The notes under the pieces were generated by a model. The model was not told the origin of the DNA. It worked only from the letters and a program-made list of their open reading frames with translations, and ran no database searches. Shown piece by piece: positions 44,634 to 53,949 of a stretch of DNA of 64,000 bases; within the stretch, counting starts at the first letter, position 1; every line of letters starts with the position of its first letter. The DNA lies in the NCBI GenBank assembly GCA_036936605.1, contig JAUPFV010000005.1, forward strand, positions 883,001-947,000. The letters are read 5' to 3'. The position numbers and the translations under genes were made by a program. This DNA comes from Limnanthes douglasii subsp. nivea (lineage: Eukaryota; Streptophyta; Magnoliopsida; Brassicales; Limnanthaceae).

Positions 44634-44829
44634 TTAACCTTTCTTTAAACTCTAAAGACAGGTTGACTCCGATCTTCAGAGATTTGCCACTCGCAAATTC
44701 ATGTGCCTCAGAATCTTCTTCCGGAACCAGAAATCCGGGGGTCTCCCTCAGATCATCACATGGGATGATTTCAGAGGGAGGCCCCTTTAATTGCTATGGT
44801 TTGTCTGACGCTTCTCCCCGAATTCCCTT

Positions 44830-45735
44830 CTAAGATAAAGCTATCTCGTAACATTCACGGGCCATTTTCTGGCTACTTCTGATTATCGAGATATTGTTCC
44901 CGACCACGTACTTTAAACATTGATGCACCGTTGAAATTACGCCATGCATCCGGGACAACCAAGAGCAACCCAGGATGGCGTTATACAAAGTTGCCGCGTC
45001 AACGACAATAAACAATTCTTCCACCTTTTTCTTGAATGGCCCGCGGCCCAATTCAACCACACACTGAAACTCTCCAACCACCACTGTTGTAGCGCCAGTA
45101 AAGCCCACTATAGTCTTGTCGAATCGTCGGATAACTAGTGGGTCAGAAATTCTCCTGTAAGTGCTCATAAACAAGATATTCGCTGAGCTCCCTGTATCGA
45201 TAAGTATCTTCTGAACTTGATCCCTAGCGATGCCCGCGGCCATCACCACCGCATCCTCGTGGGGGCCTGCAACATTTCGCATATCATCGTCGTCGAAACA
45301 AATAATGGGGGAAGGCGATCGGTACATTTGTGCTGACACCCCCGCTTCGATCTGGGTAGTCAAGTTGACCATGTGCCTCTTTCGGGAGCTGTTGGAATTT
45401 CCTACAATAGTGTCTCCTCCAAAGATTGCCAAGGAATCGAAGAAAGCACAGAGACTATTCACCCTCGCCCTCGGAATAATCTCTTCCACCATATTTACAT
45501 TGTTCCTCCCCTCATTAGGGTCCAAATACTCTTGTTCAATGTCAAAGTCGTCGACCCCTTCGGAAATCACCATGGCTGTGTCAGCGTTCTTTGGGACAGC
45601 TTTTACCACGGCGTTCTTCTGGGAGTGCTTTTTGACAAACTCTAGTAACATTCCATTCTTGATCAAAGCTTGCACTTCTTTTTCAAAGCTATGCAGTCCT
45701 TGGTATCGTGCCCAATATCTACGTGATACTTGCAA
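44830..45735 (-). pseudogene. Protease region of the younger Tat element
   Basis: An open frame of 301 codons. A linker like that of the other Tat element (IKNGMLLEFVKK) comes first, then EYLDPNEG. The protease has ILIDTGSSANILF near 45208-45170, GEFQCVVELGRGPFKKKV and LGCSWLSRMHGVISTVHQ. The active site and flap-side residues look normal. It overlaps the gag knuckle frame (45881-45663) in a different phase and joins it by a frameshift, which may be a mutation or a programmed shift. Confidence 0.85.
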
Positions 45736-47264
45736 TACTTATTAACGCTTCTGCTTTCCCTCGGAGTCTGTATGGGAAAAGGCTTCCTGAACGGTACTGT
45801 AGATCTCGATTTGTCGAATATTGCAGCAATATTTTTCGTCAACTCCGCAAAATAGTTAGGTCGAACCCACTTATTCGACATGGGTCTTGTTCCTTGATTG
45901 TAATTTTGCTGATTGCCATAGTATTATGGGTTTGTTTTCTACCTCGGCGGATATTGACCCGTACTTTTGGCTTGAACATTAGCGCAGGGGCCCTGGCTAC
46001 TCGGCTCAGATCTTTGAAATTGATTCTGATCCAACTGATCCCCAGATCCTTTCTCCGACGCCTGAGTCTCTTCCACCAGGATCCTCTTCTCGACCTGATC
46101 TAATAACGCTCCGAAGGTAATTGCCTGACTCTCTGCCACTGTATCCTTCAACAATCCGGGGAGTAGGCCTATCTTAAAAGCTGCAAGCGCCACTGAATCT
46201 TTACAATACTCCATGTCTGTTTTTGTTTTGACAAAACGATTAGTGTAATTCTTCAGGCTCTCCCTAACCTTTTGTCTATAATAGATTATCGTGTCTCCGT
46301 TAGCTCTGAACTTTTTGCTCCCCACAAAGTGTTGTCTGAAGATGTTCCAGAACATGTCAAAATTCTTTATCGAACCCTGCGGAAGCCTATTATACCATTT
46401 GGAAGCTACCCCCTTGAAGGTCTGAGAAAACGCTCTAGACAGCAACTTATCATCGTCGTCGAAATTAATCATAAATTTTTTGAATTGTTCGATGTGATTA
46501 TCCGGGTCTTGTGTCCCTTCGAATTTTTCTAACTTTGAAATATCGAAATGCTTAGGGAGGTTTCCCACCAAAATGTCTGGGGACAGAGGAGAGGCTCTCC
46601 AATTATGACCCGTGCGATACACGTTGGATCGTAAATTGTCATTGTTCGGAAAGTACAACCCTTCCTAGTATGGTAGAGTATATTGGTGCTGCCACTCCAA
46701 ATTTCGCGGGCCCATGTCTTCTTTCCTAACAGGATACTTCTCCTGGTCATAAGCCCGATCGTCAATTCGAACACGGTGACTCTTCTCTCTCGGAGACTTC
46801 CTCTCCGAGCTTCTTCCTCTTCGGTAATCAGTGTATCTGCGATCGTGTTTTTTCTTTCTGTGGTATTTCCGAGGGGACGAATCTGACGAACTGTATCGAG
46901 AGTAATCGGTCGAGTCAGACGAACCCAAATTTCACCTCTCTCTCCTCCTCGACAATCGCCGTTCGTGCCCTCGGTATCCATCGTCTCTGTTTCTGGGACG
47001 AAATTCGGTTTCGCGCTCCTCTTTTTCACTAACTGGCTCCCTCCTTATCTCGGAACGAAGATTTTCCTGTACGGTGTCCTTTTCTGCCTTCAACCTTTCG
47101 TTCTCTAGCAACAATTCATTCCTTCGAGCCAACAGATCTGAGTCATCGAAAGCGTCTCCGACTCGCTGGCCCCCTCGTCCCTTGTACTCCATGTCGTTCC
47201 GGTAGTCATTGCCCACTAGGTTCTCCTCGCAATTGTTGACCAAATCATCCCCTTGTTCTTCCAT
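45663..47264 (-). pseudogene. Gag of the younger Tat element
   Basis: The first ATG is at 47264 (MEEQGDDLVNNCEEN). A charged Arg/Ser-rich part crosses frames near 46930. Frame 46658-45939 carries the capsid domain: SKLEKFEGTQDPDNHIEQF, KWYNRLPQGSIKNFDMFW, RQHFVGSKKFRANGDTI and ALLDQVEKRIL. The knuckle CKYHVDIGHDTKDC lies near 45734-45690. Gag forms the particle and binds RNA. At least three frame breaks are seen, at about 46930, 46665 and 45935. Confidence 0.85.
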
Positions 47265-47323
47265 AGTTTTCCTCAGAATAGGAATTATTTCCAAGAAGCG
47301 ATTGTCGTCAAAGCGATCTTCGC

Positions 47324-47341
47324 TTCCCACAGACGGCGCCA
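47324..47341 (-). promoter_or_regulatory. Primer-binding site TGGCGCC type
   Basis: Minus-strand TGGCGCCGTCTGTGGGAA starts two bases after the LTR end. The older Tat element has the same site at about 49333-49350. Confidence 0.8.
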
Positions 47342-47342
47342 C

Positions 47343-47783
47343 TGAATACTTTTGAGAAAGTCTAGGGGTGATTATGCGATACGAAAATCTCTTAGTGGTG
47401 ATTATGCGATACGAGGATTTCTTAGTGTCAATATAGGTAAATTCACTTTGTTTAGGTGCTGTTTTTAGAGAGAGAAAGTGAGAGTTTTTTGGTTAAGTAG
47501 AGAGAGAAAGTATTATCTTATTTATCTCGGGATATGTGAAGCGTGTGTGGTCCTTTTATAGTACAATTACGGACCCCACACGCTTTAATTCCCATTTATT
47601 ACATTTTTAGTCCTTGCATCTTATTTTCTTCCTATTCTAGCTATTTCATAGATAGCTTATACAATTTTCCCCTCACACAATTTTCTTTTTGCATTTTCCT
47701 CCTATCGTACTTCTTCTTTGCAATTTTCTCCTATCATGTTTCTTCTTCATATTTTTCTCCTTGTCTTATATTCTTCTTTATCA
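47343..47783 (-). repeat. 5' LTR of the younger Tat element
   Basis: On minus it starts TGATAAAGAAG and ends GTATTCA. A TATAAAAGG box lies at 47552-47560 in the loop of a 15-base inverted repeat (47539-47553, 47571-47585). Confidence 0.92.
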
Positions 47784-47788
47784 AGACA

Positions 47789-49345
47789 TACTACTGAGTG
47801 TTAATTATCAGTGTGTACTGTTGAGTGTTGAGTACTTTTTGAGGCGCATGACTCAAAACTTGAACATGTGCTCTAGGTTGGAATGTACTTGTTGGTTGAG
47901 ATACCTGCTCCTAGATATTTACTGGTGGTGCATTGGCTCTTATCATGGTCGTATCCTAATAGAACCGATCCAGAATAAAATGAAACATTGATTCTACTTT
48001 TGATGTCTTAGTTTCTTCAACTAAAATTCGTTCTATCCGATCCAACAATGCTCCAAATTTCATAGCTTGCATTTATGCGGCATTATCCTTCATCACCTCA
48101 AGAAGTAGACCTATTCGAAAGGCAGCTAGAACCAATTTGCCTTCACAAAACTCATGTCTGTCTTAACTTGGATGAAATGATTTGTATATTCCTTGATGCT
48201 CTCCCCCACTTTTTGCCTGCAATAGATTATAGTGTCCCCATTTGCTCGGAATTTCTTGCTTCCAACAAAATGCTGACGGAACATACTCTACAACATAACA
48301 AAATTCTTGATACACCATTGAGGTAAGCGATTATACGACTTTTATGCAGCATTCATGAAAGTTTGAGAAAAATCCCTGCATAATAGCTTATTATCATTAT
48401 CGTAATTGATCATGAAATTCTTGAACTGTTCGATGTGGCTAGCCGAGTCCTATGTCCTGTCAAACTTTTCCAAGTTAGATATATCAAACCACTTTGGAAG
48501 ATATCTAGACACAATTTCCAGGGATAGTGGAGATGATCTTCAATTATGTCCCATCTTATATGCGCTTCCCCCCAGACCTTCGTTCGCAGTCGCATATAGT
48601 CCTTTCTCAGACGAGAAAGTGAACTGATTACTGACAAGGTAGTCTTCATTATAGCTGTTAGACTGAATTTTCCTCCGAGGAGTTACATGTTCTTGTCGAG
48701 TTGCATTTACCACTTTTTCAGGTTCCTCAGAATATAACCTTTTCTTTTCATGGTTACATTTTTCCTTCTTGGAACCCTAAATTCTTCAATGAGCTCGATG
48801 AGAACTTTTATGCACTCTCGAATTTAATTGTCTATGACTTGCTTTATACCTGTCATCTGTATCCGAGAATGAAAATTCATCTGATCTAAAAGAGGTATAC
48901 TAACTGGACTCTGTCGATTCATATCGTTGCCCAGATCTAGCTCGCTTTTTACAGGATCGATGATTTTTATCTGATGTCTTTCCTCAGATTAATTGACATC
49001 TTGGGCTTGATATTTCATAGATTGTTCTCGTCGAACTTATGATTTGATTATTCGCAAGCTGATTATCGTTTCATTTTCAACATTTATCCTCTCAATATCT
49101 TTAACACTTCTTTCCGCCTGGTTACCAAGATAGATTCTTCGAGGAGCACTTCAACATATCGATTGTTGTTGTTTCCTTCATTTGTTACTTGTTCATCCAT
49201 CACGAGATATTCAGATAAGACTCCGATCATATTGTTCTTCAGACCTGCTTCTATCTCTCTGTTTCCATTATTTTTGTTATGTTTTAGATTAATTTTGTGG
49301 TTTTGGAATGGTGATTCGGGGTACTAATCGTTTTCCCACAGACGG
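47789..49345 (-). pseudogene. Gag N-terminal part of the older Tat element
   Basis: The minus strand gives a gag that aligns with the nested element's gag. Near 48590-48150 the frames read PKWFDISNLEKFD, HIEQFKNFMINYDNDNKLL, SYNRLPQWCIKNF, RQHFVGSKKFRANGDTIIY and ITEYTNHFIQVKTDM-like text. Stops and frameshifts are frequent. The upstream part near 49300-48900 is charged. The gene is cut by the AGACA insertion at 47788. Confidence 0.75.
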
Positions 49346-49351
49346 CGCCAC

Positions 49352-49420
49352 TGATGAATTTTGACCTTTGTATTTGCTAGACCAAAGCTTATTTATCATC
49401 ATGTTTTCATTCCCTTATCA
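49352..49420 (-). repeat. 69-bp internally deleted 5' LTR of the older Tat element
   Basis: On minus it begins TGATAAGGGAATG (like TGATAAGGAAG of the 441-bp LTR) and ends AATTCATCA, followed by TGGCGCC. Both termini are present but only 69 bases lie between LINE sequence and the PBS, so most of the LTR is missing. Confidence 0.65.
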
Positions 49421-50331
49421 ATATATACTCTTGATTTCTTCCGAACAGATTTCTAAAAACTTAATATTTTCTTCTGATTGAACAATGTCATTAAACATAT
49501 CTCCAAAGACTTCCTTATTCTAACTCTTGAATTTAAGTATCAATCTTTTAAGTTCCTGCCAAAAAACTTAAATAGGAAAATCAGACTAGTCTTTTTTTCT
49601 AGTTTTCCTCAACCATATTTAAGAAATCGGGGTGTAAGGTCCAAATATTTTAGAACTTGAATGAGGTTTAATTCTATTGTGAGTATCATAAGTAGTTATA
49701 CACAAAGAGGTATGGCCTATGTTTGACATTGGTGTTTTCAAAATAGTTCATTCAAACTGAGTTATATAACATTTTATCAAGCCTCTACTATTTGTGATTG
49801 TTGGTCCAACTAAATTTTGAGACAATATAACCAACATCCTCTAGTTGACAGTCAATAATGGTACTGTTAAAGTCAGTATTTCTCCTCAAGCATAATGTAG
49901 AGTGGGATAATTGCGCATAAGAGTTGGTGACTGCATTAAAAATCACCCATAACTATCCACTCACTAGAACAATATGCCAAATCTCTTAAATTATCCGAAA
50001 GAACTTTCTTTTATTCTCTTATACATTTTTCATAAACTACATAGACTAGAAACTATTTATGCAATGAAGAATTCTATATTTTTAAGTGTAGAAGTTGCTT
50101 GTGATTTGTAATAGTTTTTACTAATAAGTATCCATATCTTATTAGTAATGTTAGCAATACCAACATGAAAACCAAAAATTCTATATATCTTTTCTAGATT
50201 ATCCACATATATCATGGGCTCTTGGATAACTACAAAATCAACCTTTTGATTTCTAATAATAAATTTAAGCCTTGTCATTGTTCTTTTGTTCCAATACCTC
50301 TTATATTCCAACTTATGATTACAATAGTCAT
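49421..50331 (-). pseudogene. LINE ORF2 start: endonuclease domain remnant
   Basis: ATG at 50331 gives MTIVIISWNIRGIGTKEQ, the canonical start of plant LINE ORF2. After a frameshift RLKFIIRNQKVDFVVIQEPM follows (50268-50209). Later pieces fit the APE endonuclease end: FSWTNNHK, RLDKMLYNS near 49830-49760. The linker before RT has HPDFLNMVEEN near 49630 and VFGDMFNDIVQSEENIK near 49510-49460. The endonuclease nicks target DNA to prime copying. Text stops at the Tat LTR at 49420. The RT domain is nowhere in the window. Confidence 0.75.
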
Positions 50332-50559
50332 TTGATGCTCAATTGGTAGGCAAGACAGACCCTTTGTCATGAAATACTTTGATAGTAATAAAACCTTTAT
50401 GAGGTTTAATTTTGGCCTTCTTCATTTTATTACTTAGGATATTCTTGAAATATTTTCCTTCCTCAATGTTACCAAGGACAAGGGATGAAGGAATACTATT
50501 AGTGAAGCTTAATTTAGGAGAATTTATCTTTATATATGAGGTATCCAATTCATAGATAG

Positions 50560-51750
50560 CTGAAAATAATGCTCATGTTTTAATAGATTATAATGCTTCA
50601 ATTATATCAGAATCTTGAAGATCTGAAATATCCTTATTATTCTCTATTTTGTTGATCATCTCATTTAAATTATTTTTTAATAATTGATAGGTGATGATTG
50701 TGAATATTGTGTTTGCTCTTTTGATTGAGTGATTTTATCTAATTGAATATTGATTGCTAGAATTCTCGTTTATATGAACTTATTCTTGTTTTTGGAATGT
50801 TGTTTCTTTTTGTTTGCTATCTATTCCATCTGAACTCACATCCTTGATGATTATAGATTTAACCTTATGAACCTTTTTTTTCTGTTAGATTGAAAGGTTT
50901 AGCAAGAGATATTGATTGATCTTTGAATTTATTTGCATTATGGTCTTCTTTAGTTGTCAACTGTTTCATACAATTAGATTGTTTGTGACCTGGATGAAAG
51001 CAATCAGAGCAGTAATGTGTCCATATTTAATATCTTGTAAAAAAAACATTTTCTCCAAAACATATCCAAACTTTAGTTAAAAGGTTCTTTGAGACATTCA
51101 GTTATCTTACAACAATTGAACATTCCTCTGTTTTTGTAGGGGACTCAAATTGTTAGAGGATTGCCTATTGACTAGGCTATGACCTTAATCGTGTCTTCAT
51201 TGTACATATACTCGAGTATATTTTGAAGAATGATCCAAACTAGGGTTATTGGGGATTCTATCGTATTGTGAAAGAAGAAACTCCGTTTCATAATCATCAT
51301 TGTATGTTGACCAATGGTCCAAACATTCTTTCTTTAGAGCTTCCTAATATTTTCGTGAAGATCCAACTCTATCATAACATATCTAGGATCCCATACGGCT
51401 AGACTAAACTTACCACAAAAACTATAATTTCCCACAATGTTTTGGATAACATTTAATTGAGGTCTACCATTCAAAAATTTCCCAATTAACCTATATTTTC
51501 GTGTTAGATGTTAGTTTTTCCTTTTTTTTGTTCCAAAAATTGTATTGGCATGTGTTCACCTTTGTTTTGGATCTTAACATTGTAATGTAGAATTTATTTT
51601 GGTAATATCCCGGTGGCCTATGCATATGTTTTGGTAGGTAATCTTGTATTTTGGATTTGCTGCAGGTTTTGTGAATTAAGTTAGCGATGAGAGTTATGGT
51701 TAAAGAAATGATTAGTTCCCAGACTGTGGTTTTATTTTTCCAATTCATAC
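50560..51750 (-). pseudogene. LINE ORF1 remnant (DUF4283 and zinc knuckle)
   Basis: On minus, LIGKFLNGRPQLNVIQNIVG at 51488-51430, then GKFSLAVWDPRYVMIELDLH and SPITLVWIILQNI near 51260-51215 match the DUF4283 pattern of plant L1 ORF1. The knuckle CSDCFHPGHKQSNC (C-x2-C-x4-H-x4-C) lies at 51013-50972. ORF1 proteins bind the element RNA. A basic C-terminal part continues toward 50560. Stops and frameshifts are present. Confidence 0.75.
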
Positions 51751-52164
51751 ATACCTACAGCATTTTATTTTTCCTGTATTTTTCCAGATGGAGACTAATA
51801 GGTGATAGAGGAGGGTTTATGGCCATGCATTCCGCAGGATTCCAAACATCCTTTTCAAGACGCATCCTAACATAAAGAAAGAATTGTTTGCTAATCAAAA
51901 TGTTGTAGGATTGAAAGATCCTAATTGGTCTTTTCCCACTTGACAAGGTGGCGTGGGCGTTGGTCTCTTGAGGTGGAGAACACAAAGTGCAGACGAGTCT
52001 CTCGTACCACTAAAACTTGTCGAGCCTTATCTTTGTGTCTTCATTTATGCTACATCCAGTGTTCTTTTTCATTGATCGTTTTCCTTAGCAGTCAGCTTTT
52101 GGCACTCTGTTTTTAGAAATAAAACTTCGTCAGCATTGAGTATGAAGCAGCATCATTGTTTGAG
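51751..52164. other. Probable LINE 5' flank, nothing else seen
   Basis: Upstream of LINE ORF1 on minus; it could hold its 5' UTR. No motif. Confidence 0.35.
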
Positions 52165-52460
52165 GGGTAAATGACACCACAGGTCCTCCATGTTTTCTAT
52201 TTATAACAAGTGAGTCCTTAACCTTTGTCTCTATAATAAACCAGTCTTCTTCGTTTCAAAAATCGGAACAACCACATCCTTATAGACCTCAACCCATATT
52301 TTCAGCCATAAATGCCCTTTGACCAGCCACATCAACATCCCACATGGATCGCTGATGTGGCAGCAATAGAAAAAGTTCAAATATAATTTACTTTTACCCA
52401 TAACTATTAACATTAATTCTAACCATAACCAGTAAAAAAAACCCGGTTGGCCCAAACAAA
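52165..52460 (+). repeat. Dispersed repeat, copy 1 (partner at 63350)
   Basis: Starts GGGTAAATGACACCAC. Shared blocks with 63350-63625 include CATATATAACAAGT-like text, GTTTCAAAAATCGGAACAA, CTTATAGACCTCAA and GCTGATGTGGC. Same orientation, diverged by perhaps a quarter. Non-coding. Confidence 0.65.
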
Positions 52461-52754
52461 ATAAAACCCGATAAACAAATTAATTTAATCCAACCCAATC
52501 TCTCCACCTGCTTGTCTGCTCCTACTCTTCTGTCTCTCTTTCTAACCATTAGAATTATAATTACAATTACGCCATAAAAGCACAATAGAAACTCAAAAGA
52601 AACTAAGTCCACTCTGTTCATGCTCTTTTCTATGTTACTGTACAGAACCAGTACACAACCATACGACTACCAATCCTCCTCCTCTATCTGTAATCTCCGC
52701 TACTTTACCTCCACTACCGTCCTTACCACAACCGTTGATTCGTGTAATACCTAA

Positions 52755-53261
52755 ATCATCTTCTTCCTCATCCTTTTCATCTATCAAAGCTTTACCCAGT
52801 GGAAATTCCCTCACCACCACCACTATGATTCGTTCCCGATTTTCAACTCGTCGCCAGGAATTGCACAACCGTCACCGGTCTCTGATTTCGAATTAGAAGA
52901 GATTTTTCATATAGCGGAACTCCAACTTTGTTCCGAATCGGATTCTGATTGGATTCAGCTTTTAGAGCGGGCTTCTGGCAAGTTTGAAAGACATGACAAA
53001 ACCCGCAGCCAAGGTTCTTATGGCACTGTGTCTCGGGAGGGGAATCACAATGTAACAGTAGAAGCGGGAACGACGAGTGCGGTGGTGGAAACTGCGTTGA
53101 ACCTCGAAGACGCGAAAATGGTACGAGCTTTAACAGTACTGGAGCTCATGTGTACGGTTCCTGAAGGAGCGACGGAGGTGAGGACCCACGTTCCCGATGT
53201 GCCAGCGATGGTAGCAGTTATGGGGAGGTTAAAAAAAGAGAGAGATTATTTTATGGTATAA
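52755..53261 (+). CDS. Unassigned open frame, possibly a host gene fragment
   Basis: The frame between TAA at 52752 and TAA at 53259 is open for 168 codons. It has no in-frame ATG near the start; the first useful one is near 53118 (KMVRALTVLELM). The peptide has a His run, an acidic stretch (SDFELEEIFHIAELQLCSES) and a Val/Ala/Thr-rich second half. Base composition is less AT-rich than the surroundings, which favours former coding sequence. No domain is recognised. It could be the exon of a decayed gene. The minus-strand frame at 52635-52868 overlaps part of it and looks less likely. Confidence 0.3.
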   Translation: MIFFLILFIYQSFTQWKFPHHHHYDSFPIFNSSPGIAQPSPVSDFELEEIFHIAELQLCSESDSDWIQLLERASGKFERHDKTRSQGSYGTVSREGNHNVTVEAGTTSAVVETALNLEDAKMVRALTVLELMCTVPEGATEVRTHVPDVPAMVAVMGRLKKERDYFMV

Positions 53262-53496
53262 TAAAAATAGAGCCATTAGAGATTATTTCCTTAAAAATTG
53301 TTAAATGGTTTTTATATAATTTATCATACACAAAAATATATAGATATATACACAAATCAATCAATCAATTTATAATAAAAATATAGTATTTAATATTATG
53401 AATGGTAATTGGTGAGGTTTAATTCGACGGTCTTAGACTCCTATTTTTTACTTCAACTCTTATTTTTTACTTCAACCCAAATTTGATTTTCTCTAC

Positions 53497-53550
53497 TAAG
53501 TGTTTAATATTTTCAAATCCAAGCACAATCCGTTTGTGTTTTTCACAAAG
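53497..53550 (+). repeat. Piece of the ~125-bp tandem repeat, left of the copia
   Basis: AAGTGTTTAATATTTTCAAATCC and the following CACAATCCGTTTGTGT match units found to the right of the copia at 57587 and 57706, so the element appears to have landed in this array. Confidence 0.7.
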
Positions 53551-53552
53551 TG

Positions 53553-53893
53553 TGTTGTGAATGAGTCAAATAGTGCCTTGACAGTGTACTGTGTCCGGCA
53601 GGACAGTTTTATGTTGGATAGTGATATTGTCCAATTACTTCAAATAGTGCCTTCACAGTGTATTGTGTCCGGCAGGACAGTTTTGTGTTGGATAGTGATA
53701 TTGTCCAATTATTTCAGTTAGTCTTGTGGTATGAGCCTGTTAGGCCCATAGTCTAGTATGTCTATTAATTCCCTATAAAAAGATTACTAGGGCGACACAA
53801 AACACAATCTGAAATCTGTAACATTTTCTATCATAGTGAAACTCTTTTCTTTGCTTGAGCCATTTTGTGATAATTGCATAGTATTTTATAACA
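53553..53893 (+). repeat. 5' LTR of the copia, 83 bp shorter than the 3' LTR
   Basis: Starts TGTTGTGAATGAG, ends TTTTATAACA. It has a tandem duplication of about 75 bases (53570-53715) and TATAAAAA at 53774. It lacks the block with GGCGCCCGTGGACGTAGAC found at 57388 in the 3' LTR. Confidence 0.9.
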
Positions 53894-53897
53894 AAAT

Positions 53898-53909
53898 TGG
53901 TATCAGAGC
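53898..53909 (+). promoter_or_regulatory. Primer-binding site, initiator-Met tRNA
   Basis: TGGTATCAGAGC, the standard copia primer site, lies four bases after the LTR. Confidence 0.9.
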
Positions 53910-53949
53910 CACGTGGTGAAATTAGGGATTTTGCAATTAGGGTTTTACA

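Larger units (their letters stand above)
36338..47783 (-). mobile_element. Tat-lineage Ty3/gypsy element with 441-bp LTRs
   Basis: Both LTRs are 441 bases, with about 24 differences by eye. AGACA stands at 36333-36337 and 47784-47788 as target duplication, inside the gag of an older Tat element. Minus strand: PBS TGGCGCC, gag, protease, RT, RNase H, archaeal-type RNase H, integrase, 100-bp tandem array, polypurine tract. Plus strand: the antisense gene with its own TATA box. It is the youngest and best preserved LTR element here, yet gag, RT and integrase each have at least one stop or frameshift. Confidence 0.92.
32660..49420 (-). mobile_element. Older Tat element, truncated, interrupted by a younger one
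   Basis: Minus-strand order: short 5' LTR (49420-49352), PBS, gag (to 47789), then after the nested element the rest of gag, protease, RT, both RNase H and integrase to 32660. It lacks the integrase C-terminus, the antisense gene and the 3' LTR. Its proteins align with those of the nested element, so both belong to one group. It lies within a LINE. Confidence 0.8.

Noticed and set aside
45230..46103. Plus-strand frames of 171 and 131 codons in the younger Tat element
   Set aside because: They are opposite to protease and gag and have no motif; they arise from codon bias of the real genes.
17302..47783. Endogenous retrovirus or pararetrovirus with an envelope gene
   Set aside because: The extra gene in both elements is antisense and has no signal peptide or transmembrane segments, and no movement-protein motif was seen. 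They are Tat retrotransposons.
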